The translations under genes and the position numbers were made by a program. Shown here piece after piece: positions 28,223 through 36,008 of a stretch of 64,000 nucleotides of DNA. Source of the DNA: Belnapia rosea (GTDB lineage: Bacteria > Pseudomonadota > Alphaproteobacteria > Acetobacterales > Acetobacteraceae); NCBI RefSeq assembly GCF_900101615.1, contig NZ_FMZX01000018.1:31414-95413 (forward strand). The letters are read 5' to 3'. Position 1 is the stretch's first letter. Every line of letters begins with the position of its first letter. A model generated the notes under the pieces. It was given only the letters and a program-made list of their open reading frames with translations. It ran no database searches and was not told where the DNA came from.

Positions 28223-29173
28223 CTAGAAGGAGAGGGCAGGCAGGGCGGCAACGGGCACGGCGAGGCGGCGGGCCGGCCAGAGGCGAACGGCGAGAGGGCC
28301 GGAGATGGTGACGGGGGGCAGCGGCGCACAACCGGCCGGGCCAAGCCAACCGGCGATCTCCGCATCGTCGAAGCCCGGCCAGCGATGGGCATGGCGGTCT
28401 AGCAGCTCGGCCCGGCCATGCGGGGCGAGGTCGAGCACCAGCAGCAGCCCCTCCGGCCGCAGCACCCGCGCCGCCTCGGCGAGGGCCGCTGCCGGATCCT
28501 CGGCATAGTGCAGGACCATCTGCAGGGTCGCCACGTCGAAGCCCGCATCGGGCAGAGGCAGACGGTACATGTCGGCCTGGCGCACGGCGCAATGGGCGCC
28601 GAGGCCGCGTTCGGCCAGCCGTGCCCGGGCGAGGGCCAGCATGTCCCGGCTGGCATCGACGCCGAGCGCCACCTCGGCACGGGGCGCCAGCAACTCGAGC
28701 AATCGACCAGTGCCGGTGCCGATATCGAGGACGCGGCCTACCCGTGCGGGCAGGGCAGCGAGCAGTGCCGTCTCGATCGCCTCCGCGGGCAGGCCGAGGG
28801 CGCGCATCTCGTCCCAGTCGGCGCCGTGGCGGCGGAAGGCATCGGAGGCGATGCGGGCCCGTTCGGCCGCCAGCCGCGCCGCCTGGCGCCGGTCGGCGGC
28901 GAGCTGCGCATCCTCCTCCGGCAGCCGGGCGAGCAGCTGGTGCACCAGCCCGGCCGCGGCCGGCACCTGGAAATAGGCATTGGCGCCTTCCGGCAGGCGC
29001 TCGAGCAACCCGGCCTCGACCAACAGCTTCAGGTGCCGGGAAAGCCGCGGCTGGGATTGGCCAAGCACCGCGCAGAGATCGGAGACGCAGAAGGCCCCGC
29101 GGGCGCAGAGCGCCAGCAGCCGCAAGCGGGTCGGCTCGGCGGCGGCACGGAGCTGGGCCAGAAGCTCATCCAT
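28223..29173 (-). CDS. sahR: SahR-type ArsR-family regulator fused to SAM-dependent methyltransferase
   Basis: A 316-residue fusion. Residues 1-85 form an ArsR winged helix (EPTRLRLLALCARGAFCVSDL, QPRLSRHLKLLVEAGLLER). Residues 120-255 form a class I methyltransferase with VLDIGTGTGRLLELL and later LPLPDAGFDVATLQMVLHY. Regulators of this build next to methionine-cycle genes are known as SahR, which senses S-adenosylhomocysteine and represses metH and related genes. No metal-binding Cys pattern of classic ArsR is seen. The ATG at 29173 was chosen over a GTG at 29188, which lies inside the operator. Ten bases separate it from metH. Confidence 0.82.
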   Translation of the reverse strand: MDELLAQLRAAAEPTRLRLLALCARGAFCVSDLCAVLGQSQPRLSRHLKLLVEAGLLERLPEGANAYFQVPAAAGLVHQLLARLPEEDAQLAADRRQAARLAAERARIASDAFRRHGADWDEMRALGLPAEAIETALLAALPARVGRVLDIGTGTGRLLELLAPRAEVALGVDASRDMLALARARLAERGLGAHCAVRQADMYRLPLPDAGFDVATLQMVLHYAEDPAAALAEAARVLRPEGLLLVLDLAPHGRAELLDRHAHRWPGFDDAEIAGWLGPAGCAPLPPVTISGPLAVRLWPARRLAVPVAALPALSF

Positions 29174-29186
29174 GGACCTGGATATC

Positions 29187-29206
29187 ACATAAAGATATCC
29201 TTATGT
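29187..29206. promoter_or_regulatory. SahR-type operator palindrome
   Basis: A 20-bp imperfect palindrome, ACATAAAGAT / ATCCTTATGT, with only one mismatched pair and a GATATC centre. It is AT-rich in a very GC-rich region. It lies 13 bp upstream of the sahR ATG and 22 bp upstream of the divergent gene at 29229, so one bound dimer could repress both. The form resembles the ATAAAGATATCTTTAT-like motif I recall for SahR in Alphaproteobacteria. Confidence 0.75.
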
Positions 29207-29228
29207 CTAGTGGCTGACGGAGACTCGC

Positions 29229-29591
29229 ATGGCCTGGACCCTGGATGCGCGCATTCCCCTGCTGCTGGTCGACGACAAGGCACGCCTTGCCGCGGCGCTC
29301 GCCGCAGGTCCGCCAGCCGCGCTGCTGGCCGAAGCCCCTGCCCCGGCCTGCCCCGGCCTTGCCCTGGAAGCCTTCGACAGCGCCGAAGCGCATGCGCCTG
29401 CCTGTACCTGTTGCGCGGGCCGCCCGGCCGCCGCCATTGCACTCGACCGGCTGTTCCAGGCCCGGGTCAGAGGCCAGGTTCCCTGGTTCGAACGGGTGGT
29501 GGCGCTGGCTGGCAGTGCCAGCGGCCAGGCACAGGTGCAGGCGGCACTGACCGGGGATGCGGTGACGGCGGCGCGCTTCAGGCCGGGCTGA
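29229..29591 (+). CDS. Small CxCC protein resembling part of COG0523/CobW GTPases, no P-loop
   Basis: A 120-residue protein of unknown function, divergent from sahR across a 55-bp gap that holds the operator. It has four cysteines: Cys41 and the cluster Cys59-Thr-Cys61-Cys62 in HAPACTCCAGR. After the cluster, RVRGQVPWFERVV and AVTAARFRPG line up by eye with the segment following the GCxCC metal motif of CobW/COG0523 metallochaperones (RGEIPPFERVV and a later ARRFRL). There is no Walker A or NKxD, and no signal peptide. It may be a metal-binding relic or a partner for the zinc/B12 enzyme MetH. The assignment is tentative. Confidence 0.5.
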   Translation: MAWTLDARIPLLLVDDKARLAAALAAGPPAALLAEAPAPACPGLALEAFDSAEAHAPACTCCAGRPAAAIALDRLFQARVRGQVPWFERVVALAGSASGQAQVQAALTGDAVTAARFRPG

Positions 29592-29650
29592 GCGCTTCCC
29601 GCCTCGCCGGAGCCGGCCTAGGCTTCGGGCTTGCCGCAAGGAGCCCCGCC

Positions 29651-30643
29651 ATGGCCGACGACATCCCCATCCTCGACCTCGCCCCGCTGCTCGCCGGTGA
29701 GCCCGATGCTCTCGAGCGGCTGGGCCCGCAGCTTCATCGCGCCTTCACCGAGGTCGGCTTCTACTTCATCCGCAATCATGGCGTGCCGGCGGCGCTGATC
29801 GAGGAGGCCTTCGCCGCCGCGGCCCGGTTCCATGCCCAGCCCCTCGAGGCGAAGCTGGCCATGCCCTTCAACCGCGACAATATCGGCTACCTGCCGATGC
29901 GCGGGAACACCACCCGCATGAATGCGGTGGACGGCATCAAGAAGCCCAACGGCAACGAGGCCGTCTTCTTCAAGCGGGAATTGCCGGAGGATCACCCCGA
30001 CCGCCTCTCCGGCCGCCGCTTCCGCGGACCGAACCAATGGCCGGCCGATCTGCCCGGCTTCCGGGAGACGGCTCTTGCCTATGCCGGAGCCATGGAGACG
30101 CTCGGCCGCCGCCTGGTGCCGATCTATGCCGCCGCGCTCGGCCTGCCGCATGACTGGTTTGAGGACAAGTTCCGCGAACCGATGTTCACCCTGCGGATGA
30201 CCCATTACCCTCACCAGGCGCCCACGGCCCCGGAGGATGAATGGGGCCTCGCGCCGCATGCCGACACCTCCTTCATGACGATCCTGGCGCAGAACAAGGT
30301 GCCCGGCCTCTCGATCCGCCTGCCGGATGGCCGCTGGATCGACGCGCCGGCGCTCGACGGCACCTTCCTGGTGAATGGCGGGATGATGCTGCGGCGCTGG
30401 ACCAATCACACCTTCCTGGCGACGCCGCACCGCGTCACCAACCGCTCCGGCCAGGAGCGCTACGCCATCCCCTTCTTCATGGATTGCGACTACGAGGCGG
30501 TCATGGCCCCAGTCCCCACCTGCGTCACGCCGGAGAATCCGCCGCGCTACCCTCCCTTCACCTATCTGGAGTTCATGAACGAATACTCAGGCGCCAATTA
30601 TGGAGACCGCCCGGCTGCCGGGGTCGCCCTGCAGGGGGCCTGA
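29651..30643 (+). CDS. 2-oxoglutarate/Fe(II) oxygenase, isopenicillin N synthase family
   Basis: A 330-residue non-heme iron oxygenase. The N-terminal non-haem dioxygenase region begins IPILDLAPLL with FTEVGFYFIRNHGVP. The jelly-roll core has the iron ligands His and Asp in APHADTSFMTIL and the distal His in TPHRVTN. The Arg for 2-oxoglutarate is in ERYAIPFF (RYS-type motif with Ala for Ser). The substrate is unknown; bacterial members act on small acids, ethylene precursors or antibiotics. The ATG at 29651 is fixed by the family start. It lies 59 bp after the CxCC gene. Confidence 0.85.
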   Translation: MADDIPILDLAPLLAGEPDALERLGPQLHRAFTEVGFYFIRNHGVPAALIEEAFAAAARFHAQPLEAKLAMPFNRDNIGYLPMRGNTTRMNAVDGIKKPNGNEAVFFKRELPEDHPDRLSGRRFRGPNQWPADLPGFRETALAYAGAMETLGRRLVPIYAAALGLPHDWFEDKFREPMFTLRMTHYPHQAPTAPEDEWGLAPHADTSFMTILAQNKVPGLSIRLPDGRWIDAPALDGTFLVNGGMMLRRWTNHTFLATPHRVTNRSGQERYAIPFFMDCDYEAVMAPVPTCVTPENPPRYPPFTYLEFMNEYSGANYGDRPAAGVALQGA

Positions 30644-30710
30644 TCCGCTTCCGTTGGCTGCGGCATGGTGCTTTGCTTCCCTGCAACAAAACCCAAGGGA
30701 GGCCAACGCC

Positions 30711-31691
30711 ATGCATCGTCGAGCCCTGCTCGCCACCCCTCTCCTGCTGCCCGGCCTCGCCCGGGCGCAGGGTTTCGCCGACCGGCCGATCACCCTGGTG
30801 ACCGGGTATTCGCCGGGCGGCTCCACCGACATTGCGGCGCGGCTGCTGGCCGACCGCCTTGCCGCCCATCTTGGCGCCGGCACCCGGATCGTGGTGGAGA
30901 ACCGCCCCGGCGCCTCGGGCGCCGTCGCCGGCGAATGGCTGCGGCGCCAGCCGGCCGATGGCTTCACCATCATGGTGGCCGAGACCGGCTCCCACGCCAT
31001 CGCGCCGAATGCCCTGATCGGCTGGAACCGCTATGACCCGGTCGCGGACTTCACCCATTTGGGCATCATCGGCATCCCGCCGCTCATCCTCGTCGTGAAC
31101 AACGCCTTCCCTGCCCGCACCGGGGCGGAGGTGGTGGAGGCGCTGCGCAAGGCGCCCCCGGACAGCCTGACCTACGCCACCTCGGGCGTCGGCGGCGTGC
31201 TGCACCTCGCCTCGGAGATGCTGGCGTTGCAGCTCGGCACCCGCTTCGTCCATGTCCCCTATCGCAGCGGGGCGCAGATGCTGCAGGCGATCCATACGGG
31301 GGAGGCGCAATTCGGCATCGCCGCCCTCGCCTCGGCCAATGCCATGGTGAAGGAGGGGCTGGTGCGGGGCATCGCGGTCACCGGCCCGCGCCGCTTCCCG
31401 ACCTATCCGGAGATCCCGACCCTGGCCGAGAGCGGCGTGCCTGATTTCGACTTCGACACCTGGTTCATCGTGATCGGCCCACCCGGCATGCCTCCCGCCA
31501 CCGCCGCCGCCATCAACCGGGCTCTGGTCGCGTCCCTGGCCGAGGATGCCTTGCGGGACCGGTTGCTGGCCGCAGGGCATGACGCCTTCCGCGATGCCAA
31601 TGGCCTGCCCGAGGCCCGAGCCTTCATGGTGCGGGAGGTGGCCAAGTACCGTGCCGTGGTCGAGCGAACCGGCATCCGCCTCTCGCCCTGA
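30711..31691 (+). CDS. Tripartite tricarboxylate (Bug/TctC) substrate-binding protein
   Basis: A 326-residue periplasmic binding protein of the Bug/TctC family. It has a short signal (LLATPLLLPGLARAQG), then the family start RPITLVTGYSPGGSTDIAAR, the ligand loop ENRPGASGAVAGEWL and VPYRSGAQMLQAIHTGE. Ligands in the family are small carboxylates or amides. No TctA/TctB membrane genes are near, as is usual for the many orphan Bug proteins of Acetobacteraceae and Burkholderiales. The ATG at 30711 has an AAGGGAGG site. It is followed by an AT-rich gap and the DctP-kinase pair. Confidence 0.88.
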   Translation: MHRRALLATPLLLPGLARAQGFADRPITLVTGYSPGGSTDIAARLLADRLAAHLGAGTRIVVENRPGASGAVAGEWLRRQPADGFTIMVAETGSHAIAPNALIGWNRYDPVADFTHLGIIGIPPLILVVNNAFPARTGAEVVEALRKAPPDSLTYATSGVGGVLHLASEMLALQLGTRFVHVPYRSGAQMLQAIHTGEAQFGIAALASANAMVKEGLVRGIAVTGPRRFPTYPEIPTLAESGVPDFDFDTWFIVIGPPGMPPATAAAINRALVASLAEDALRDRLLAAGHDAFRDANGLPEARAFMVREVAKYRAVVERTGIRLSP

Positions 31692-31856
31692 GGCTTCGCC
31701 CCCGAAGTCTGTCGAATATGGCCGGGCTGGCGGATATGATGGAGACGTGACGAACCAAGACGAGTAAATTCACCAAACGTAAGTAACTTATAGTTGATTA
31801 TAGACACCCGGTGTTACGGCATCAACCCAGGCCGGATCCGGAGAGACGAGGTTGTC

Positions 31857-32969
31857 ATGATCCTGCGCCGGCCCGTCCCGCCTGGTTCCTTGCCCTGGGG
31901 GGATTCATGGCGGCAGGCAGCGCGCATGGCGCTGGCTGCCTGCCTCGGTCTGGTCCTGGCCGGCATCGGCCCGGCCGCGGCGGAGGAGGCGCCGCCTATC
32001 ACGCTGAAGATCGTGGGCGGGCTCGCCGGCGTCGCCCAATATACCCGCCATGAGATGCCCTTCTGGACGGAGCAGGTGCCTCAGCTGACGCAGGGCCGGG
32101 TCCGGGCGGAGGTCGCGCCCTTCGACCGCAGCGGCATCCGCGGGACGGAGATGCTACAACTCATGCGGCTCGGCGTGGTGCCCTTCGGCACGATTCTGCT
32201 CTCCATTTCGGCGAGCGAGGAGCCGGAGATCAATGTTATGGATCTGGCGGTGATGAATCCCGACATCGCCACCCTGCGCAGCACCGTCACCTTGCTCCGC
32301 CCGCGGCTGGAGGCGCTGCTGCAGGACCGGTTCAACCTGGCACTCCTCTCGATCTATGCCTATCCGGCGCAGGTGGTGTTCTGCCGGCAGCCTTTCGCCG
32401 GGCTGGGCGATCTTGGCGGACGACGCATCCGCGTCTCCTCGGTCAGCCAGAGCGAGCTGTTCGAGGCGCTGGGGGCGGCCCCTGTGGTGATCCCCTTCGC
32501 CGACATCCTGGCGAACCTGCGCGGCGGCGTGGTGGAATGCGCCGTAACCGGCAGCCTTTCGGGCAATGCACTCGGGCTGCATACGGTTTCCACCCATGTC
32601 TCGCGGCAGGCAATCAGTTGGGGTGTCTCGGTCTTCGCCGCCAATGCCAATGCCTGGGCCGCGCTGCCCGCCGGGATCCGCACCCAGCTCCAGTCCGGCC
32701 TGACCGACTTGCAGGAGCAGATCTGGCGCTCCGCCGAGCACGAGACCGAGGAAGGCTTCATCTGCAATGCCGGCCGGCCGGAATGCGCCCATGGCACGCG
32801 TGGCCATATGGTGGTGCTCGACGATGAGCCCCGCGACCGCCAGCGCCGTGCCCAGCTTTTGAGGGATGTTGTGCTGCCGAGCTGGGTGCGCCGCTGCGGT
32901 GCCGACTGCATTGAAACCTGGAATACCTACATCGCCCCGAACCGCGGCATCCTGGCAAAGCCCGAATAG
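31857..32969 (+). CDS. TRAP-type (DctP) periplasmic solute-binding protein
   Basis: A 370-residue binding protein with a long signal region (hydrophobic AACLGLVLAGIG before AAAEEA). Its DctP-like core includes KIVGGLAGVAQYTRHEMPFW and the hinge segment LGDLGGRRIRVSSVSQSE, followed by VVIPFADILANLRGGVVECA. No TRAP membrane genes accompany it; instead a hybrid histidine kinase starts one base after its stop. It therefore probably acts as a sensory receptor, not a transporter part. The ATG at 31857 follows GGAGAG; an upstream TTG at 31794 is in frame but less likely. An AT-rich stretch at about 31765-31805 may hold the promoter. Confidence 0.78.
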   Translation: MILRRPVPPGSLPWGDSWRQAARMALAACLGLVLAGIGPAAAEEAPPITLKIVGGLAGVAQYTRHEMPFWTEQVPQLTQGRVRAEVAPFDRSGIRGTEMLQLMRLGVVPFGTILLSISASEEPEINVMDLAVMNPDIATLRSTVTLLRPRLEALLQDRFNLALLSIYAYPAQVVFCRQPFAGLGDLGGRRIRVSSVSQSELFEALGAAPVVIPFADILANLRGGVVECAVTGSLSGNALGLHTVSTHVSRQAISWGVSVFAANANAWAALPAGIRTQLQSGLTDLQEQIWRSAEHETEEGFICNAGRPECAHGTRGHMVVLDDEPRDRQRRAQLLRDVVLPSWVRRCGADCIETWNTYIAPNRGILAKPE

Positions 32970-32970
32970 C

Positions 32971-35883
32971 ATGCAGCAGCGCCGCATCCGCCTCGTCGTC
33001 CTCCTGGTCGCCGCCCTGCTGCTGCTGGCGCTTGGTCTCGGCACCAACCTGCTGATCGACCGCCTGCATCGCACTGCGGAGCTCTCCGCGCGGGAAACCG
33101 TGCAACGCGTCACCCGTATGGCGGAAAGCACGATCAACCGCCATTTCCTCGCGGTGGACGGCATGCTGGCCGGGTTGCCGGCCCTGCTGAACCAGGTCGC
33201 CAGCAATGGCCGGATCGAGCAGGCAGCCGCCAACCGCATGCTGCGGGAGCTGAATTTCCAGAATTTCAGCTTCCGCGACCTGGTGCTGGTGCAACCCGAT
33301 GGGCGCGCCTGGGCCGCCGCCCTGGCTGCCTCCCGCAACCGCCCGCCACCGCTCGAGGCCGCGGCGCTGGCCGGCACGGTCGGGCTCGGCGCCGCGGTGA
33401 TCAGCGGCCCGGCCCGCAACCCGCTCACCGGCGAATGGTCGCTGATGTTCCTCCGGTCCATGGAGTTGCCGGGGGTCGGCCCGCTGATCGGCGTGGCCGA
33501 GGTGCCGGTCTCCCTCGTCACCACGCTGCTCGCCCCGATTGGTGAGCTGCCCGGGATGCGCATCTCGGTCGAACGGGCGGATGGCCGGGTGCTCACCGTG
33601 CTGCCACACGATGAAACGCGCATGGGACGGTCCCTGGCGCGGCCGGCCAACAGCCTGCCGGTGGATGGCAACGCCATAGCGATCCCCGGCCGCTTCCAGG
33701 ACCGGCCTGTGCTGGCCGCCGCCAAGCCCATCCTCTACCGCGACATGTTCGTGGTCGGCAGCTACGAGGAAGACGACGCCTTTGCCGCCTGGGAGCAGGA
33801 CCGCCGCCGGCTGATCGGCGTCGCGGGCAGCCTCGGCCTGCTGCTGGTGGCGCTGGCCGCCGCGCTCTACCACGCCCTTCGCCAGCGCGAGCGCATCGAA
33901 TCGGAGCGTGCCCGCGCCCGAGCGGTGCTGGAAGGCGCGATCGAGACCATGCCCGATGGCTTCGTCATGTTCGATGCCGAGGACCGGCTGGTGATCTGCA
34001 ACCAGCGCTACCGCGAGCTCTACGCGGTGAGCGCGCCCTTCATCACCCCGGGGGCACGCTTCCAGGACATCATCCGCGAGGGTGCCCGGCGCGGGCAGTA
34101 CCCGCAGGTGGGCGAGGATATCGAGCGCTTCGTCGCCGAGGTCACCGCCTGGCATCGCGGCGACCATCCGAGCATGGAGCGCCTGCTGCCGGATGGCCGT
34201 TGGCTGATGGTGAGCGAGCGGCGCACGCCGGATGGTGGCACCGTCGGCATCCGCACGGACATCACCACGCTGAAACGGGCAATGACCGATCTCGCCCAGG
34301 CTCGCGATCAGGCGGCGGCGGCGACCGCGGCCAAGTCGCGCTTCCTTGCCCAGATGAGCCATGAGTTGCGGACCCCGCTGAACGGCGTGCTGGGCCTCGC
34401 CCAGGCCCTGGCGCGGGATCCGGCCCTGTCGGGCGAGCAGCGCGCCCGGGCCCGCACCTTGGAGGAGGCCGGCCGGCATCTGGTGACGGTTGCCAATGAC
34501 GTGCTGGACCTCGCCAAGGTCGAAGCGGGGCGGCTTGAATTGCGGCTGGCGCCGGCCCGCCTCAGCAGCCTGCTCGAGAGCGCCGCCACGCTGGTGCGCC
34601 CCGCCGCCGAGGAGAAGCAGATCGAGCTTCGCGTGATGCCGGCCGTCGACTTGCCCGAGATGGTCCAGGCCGACCAGACGCGGCTGCGCCAGCTGCTGCT
34701 GAACCTGTTGTCCAATGCAGTGAAGTTCACCCCGGCCAGCGGGCTCGTCGAGCTCGTCGCCACCGCGGTCGGCGGCCCGGGCGTGGACGGGCGGCAGACG
34801 GTGCGAATCGAGGTGCGGGATACCGGGCCCGGCGTGCCGGAAGCGAAGCGCAAGGCGATCTTCGGCGATTTCGTCCAACTCGACCGCGACGATGGGGCGG
34901 GTGGCACCGGCCTCGGCCTCGCCATCGCCGCCGGCATCGCGCAACAGATGGATGGCAGCATCGGCTGCACCGAGAACCGCAGCTCGCCCACTGGCCATGG
35001 CGCCATCTTCTGGGTCGAGCTGCCGCTGCTGCCGGTGGCCATCGCCCAGCCGCAGCCCATGCAAGACGACGAGCCGGCCGGCGAGCAGCGGGCGCTGCGG
35101 GTTCTGGTGGCAGATGACGTGCCAGCCAACCTGGCCGTGGCCCGCGCCTTGCTTGAATCGGGCGGGCACCGGGTCGAATGCGTCTCCGACGGCTCACTGG
35201 CGTTGGAGACGCTCACCAAATCAGCGCCGGCCCGCAATTTCGATCTGGTGCTGATGGATGTGATGATGCCCGGCATGGACGGGCTGGAGGCCACCCGCCG
35301 CATCCGGCAACTGCCAGGCGAGGCGGGCCGCATCCCCATCCTCGCCGTGACCGCCAGCGCCTTCGCCGAGGATATTGCGGCCTGCCGCGCCGCCGGGATG
35401 AATGCCCACCTGGCCAAGCCTATCGAGCGCGATGCGCTGATGGCCTCGCTCCGTCAATTGACGGCGGGTGAAGCGGCGCTCTGCCCTGCCGTCCTGCCAC
35501 CGCTCCCGCCGGCCGATGCCGAGCTGCCGCTGCTCTCGCGCCGCGGCAGCGACGGCAAGCTCTTGATCCCCGGGCTGGATGAGGCAGCGGCGAGCCGGCT
35601 CGCCCCGGTATTCCTGCAGGAGATCGCCGAGCAGACCCGGCTGCTGCGGGCCGCTGGGCCGGAGATGATCGCCGAAGCCATCGCCGCGGCGCATCGGCTG
35701 ACCGGCTCGGCCGCGACACTTGGCGCGAGCCGGCTGGCCGCCGCTGCGCGCCACTTCCAGGGTGAGGCCCGCCGCCTGCCCGCCGAGGACGCCATGGCGC
35801 TGCGCGACGCGGTGCTCGTGGTGGCGGATGAAACGCTGGTGGCGCTGCAGGTCGCGCTCGGCCCACGGCCCGCTGCCGCCTGA
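32971..35883 (+). CDS. Hybrid sensor histidine kinase with receiver and HPt domains
   Basis: A 970-residue membrane sensor. TM helix 1 (8-28), a periplasmic Cache-like region (30-275) and TM helix 2 (281-300) are followed by a PAS domain (315-435, AIETMPDGFVMFD). HisKA carries His464 in QMSHELRTPLNG, and HATPase_c spans about 565-690 (NLLSNAVKF, DTGPGVP, GGTGLGLAIA, all intact). A receiver domain has phospho-Asp763 (LVLMDVMMPGMDG), and a C-terminal HPt has His908 (AAHRLTGSAATLG). All phosphorelay residues are present, so an unlinked response regulator must receive the signal. The ATG is one base after the DctP stop, indicating a receptor-kinase pair. Confidence 0.93.
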   Translation: MQQRRIRLVVLLVAALLLLALGLGTNLLIDRLHRTAELSARETVQRVTRMAESTINRHFLAVDGMLAGLPALLNQVASNGRIEQAAANRMLRELNFQNFSFRDLVLVQPDGRAWAAALAASRNRPPPLEAAALAGTVGLGAAVISGPARNPLTGEWSLMFLRSMELPGVGPLIGVAEVPVSLVTTLLAPIGELPGMRISVERADGRVLTVLPHDETRMGRSLARPANSLPVDGNAIAIPGRFQDRPVLAAAKPILYRDMFVVGSYEEDDAFAAWEQDRRRLIGVAGSLGLLLVALAAALYHALRQRERIESERARARAVLEGAIETMPDGFVMFDAEDRLVICNQRYRELYAVSAPFITPGARFQDIIREGARRGQYPQVGEDIERFVAEVTAWHRGDHPSMERLLPDGRWLMVSERRTPDGGTVGIRTDITTLKRAMTDLAQARDQAAAATAAKSRFLAQMSHELRTPLNGVLGLAQALARDPALSGEQRARARTLEEAGRHLVTVANDVLDLAKVEAGRLELRLAPARLSSLLESAATLVRPAAEEKQIELRVMPAVDLPEMVQADQTRLRQLLLNLLSNAVKFTPASGLVELVATAVGGPGVDGRQTVRIEVRDTGPGVPEAKRKAIFGDFVQLDRDDGAGGTGLGLAIAAGIAQQMDGSIGCTENRSSPTGHGAIFWVELPLLPVAIAQPQPMQDDEPAGEQRALRVLVADDVPANLAVARALLESGGHRVECVSDGSLALETLTKSAPARNFDLVLMDVMMPGMDGLEATRRIRQLPGEAGRIPILAVTASAFAEDIAACRAAGMNAHLAKPIERDALMASLRQLTAGEAALCPAVLPPLPPADAELPLLSRRGSDGKLLIPGLDEAAASRLAPVFLQEIAEQTRLLRAAGPEMIAEAIAAAHRLTGSAATLGASRLAAAARHFQGEARRLPAEDAMALRDAVLVVADETLVALQVALGPRPAAA

Positions 35884-36008
35884 AGCAGGGCTCAGCCCGC
35901 GCACGCCGCCAGGGCGAGACCAGCATCCATCCCGTATCCTCTCGCCCGGCCGCTTGCCACGGCCGAGGCGGGACGCCACGCTCCGCCGCCACTCCGGGGA
36001 GCTGCCTG

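Noticed and set aside
32758..35169. An 803-codon open frame antisense to the hybrid kinase
   Set aside because: It is a shadow frame; the plus strand carries all kinase, receiver and HPt motifs.
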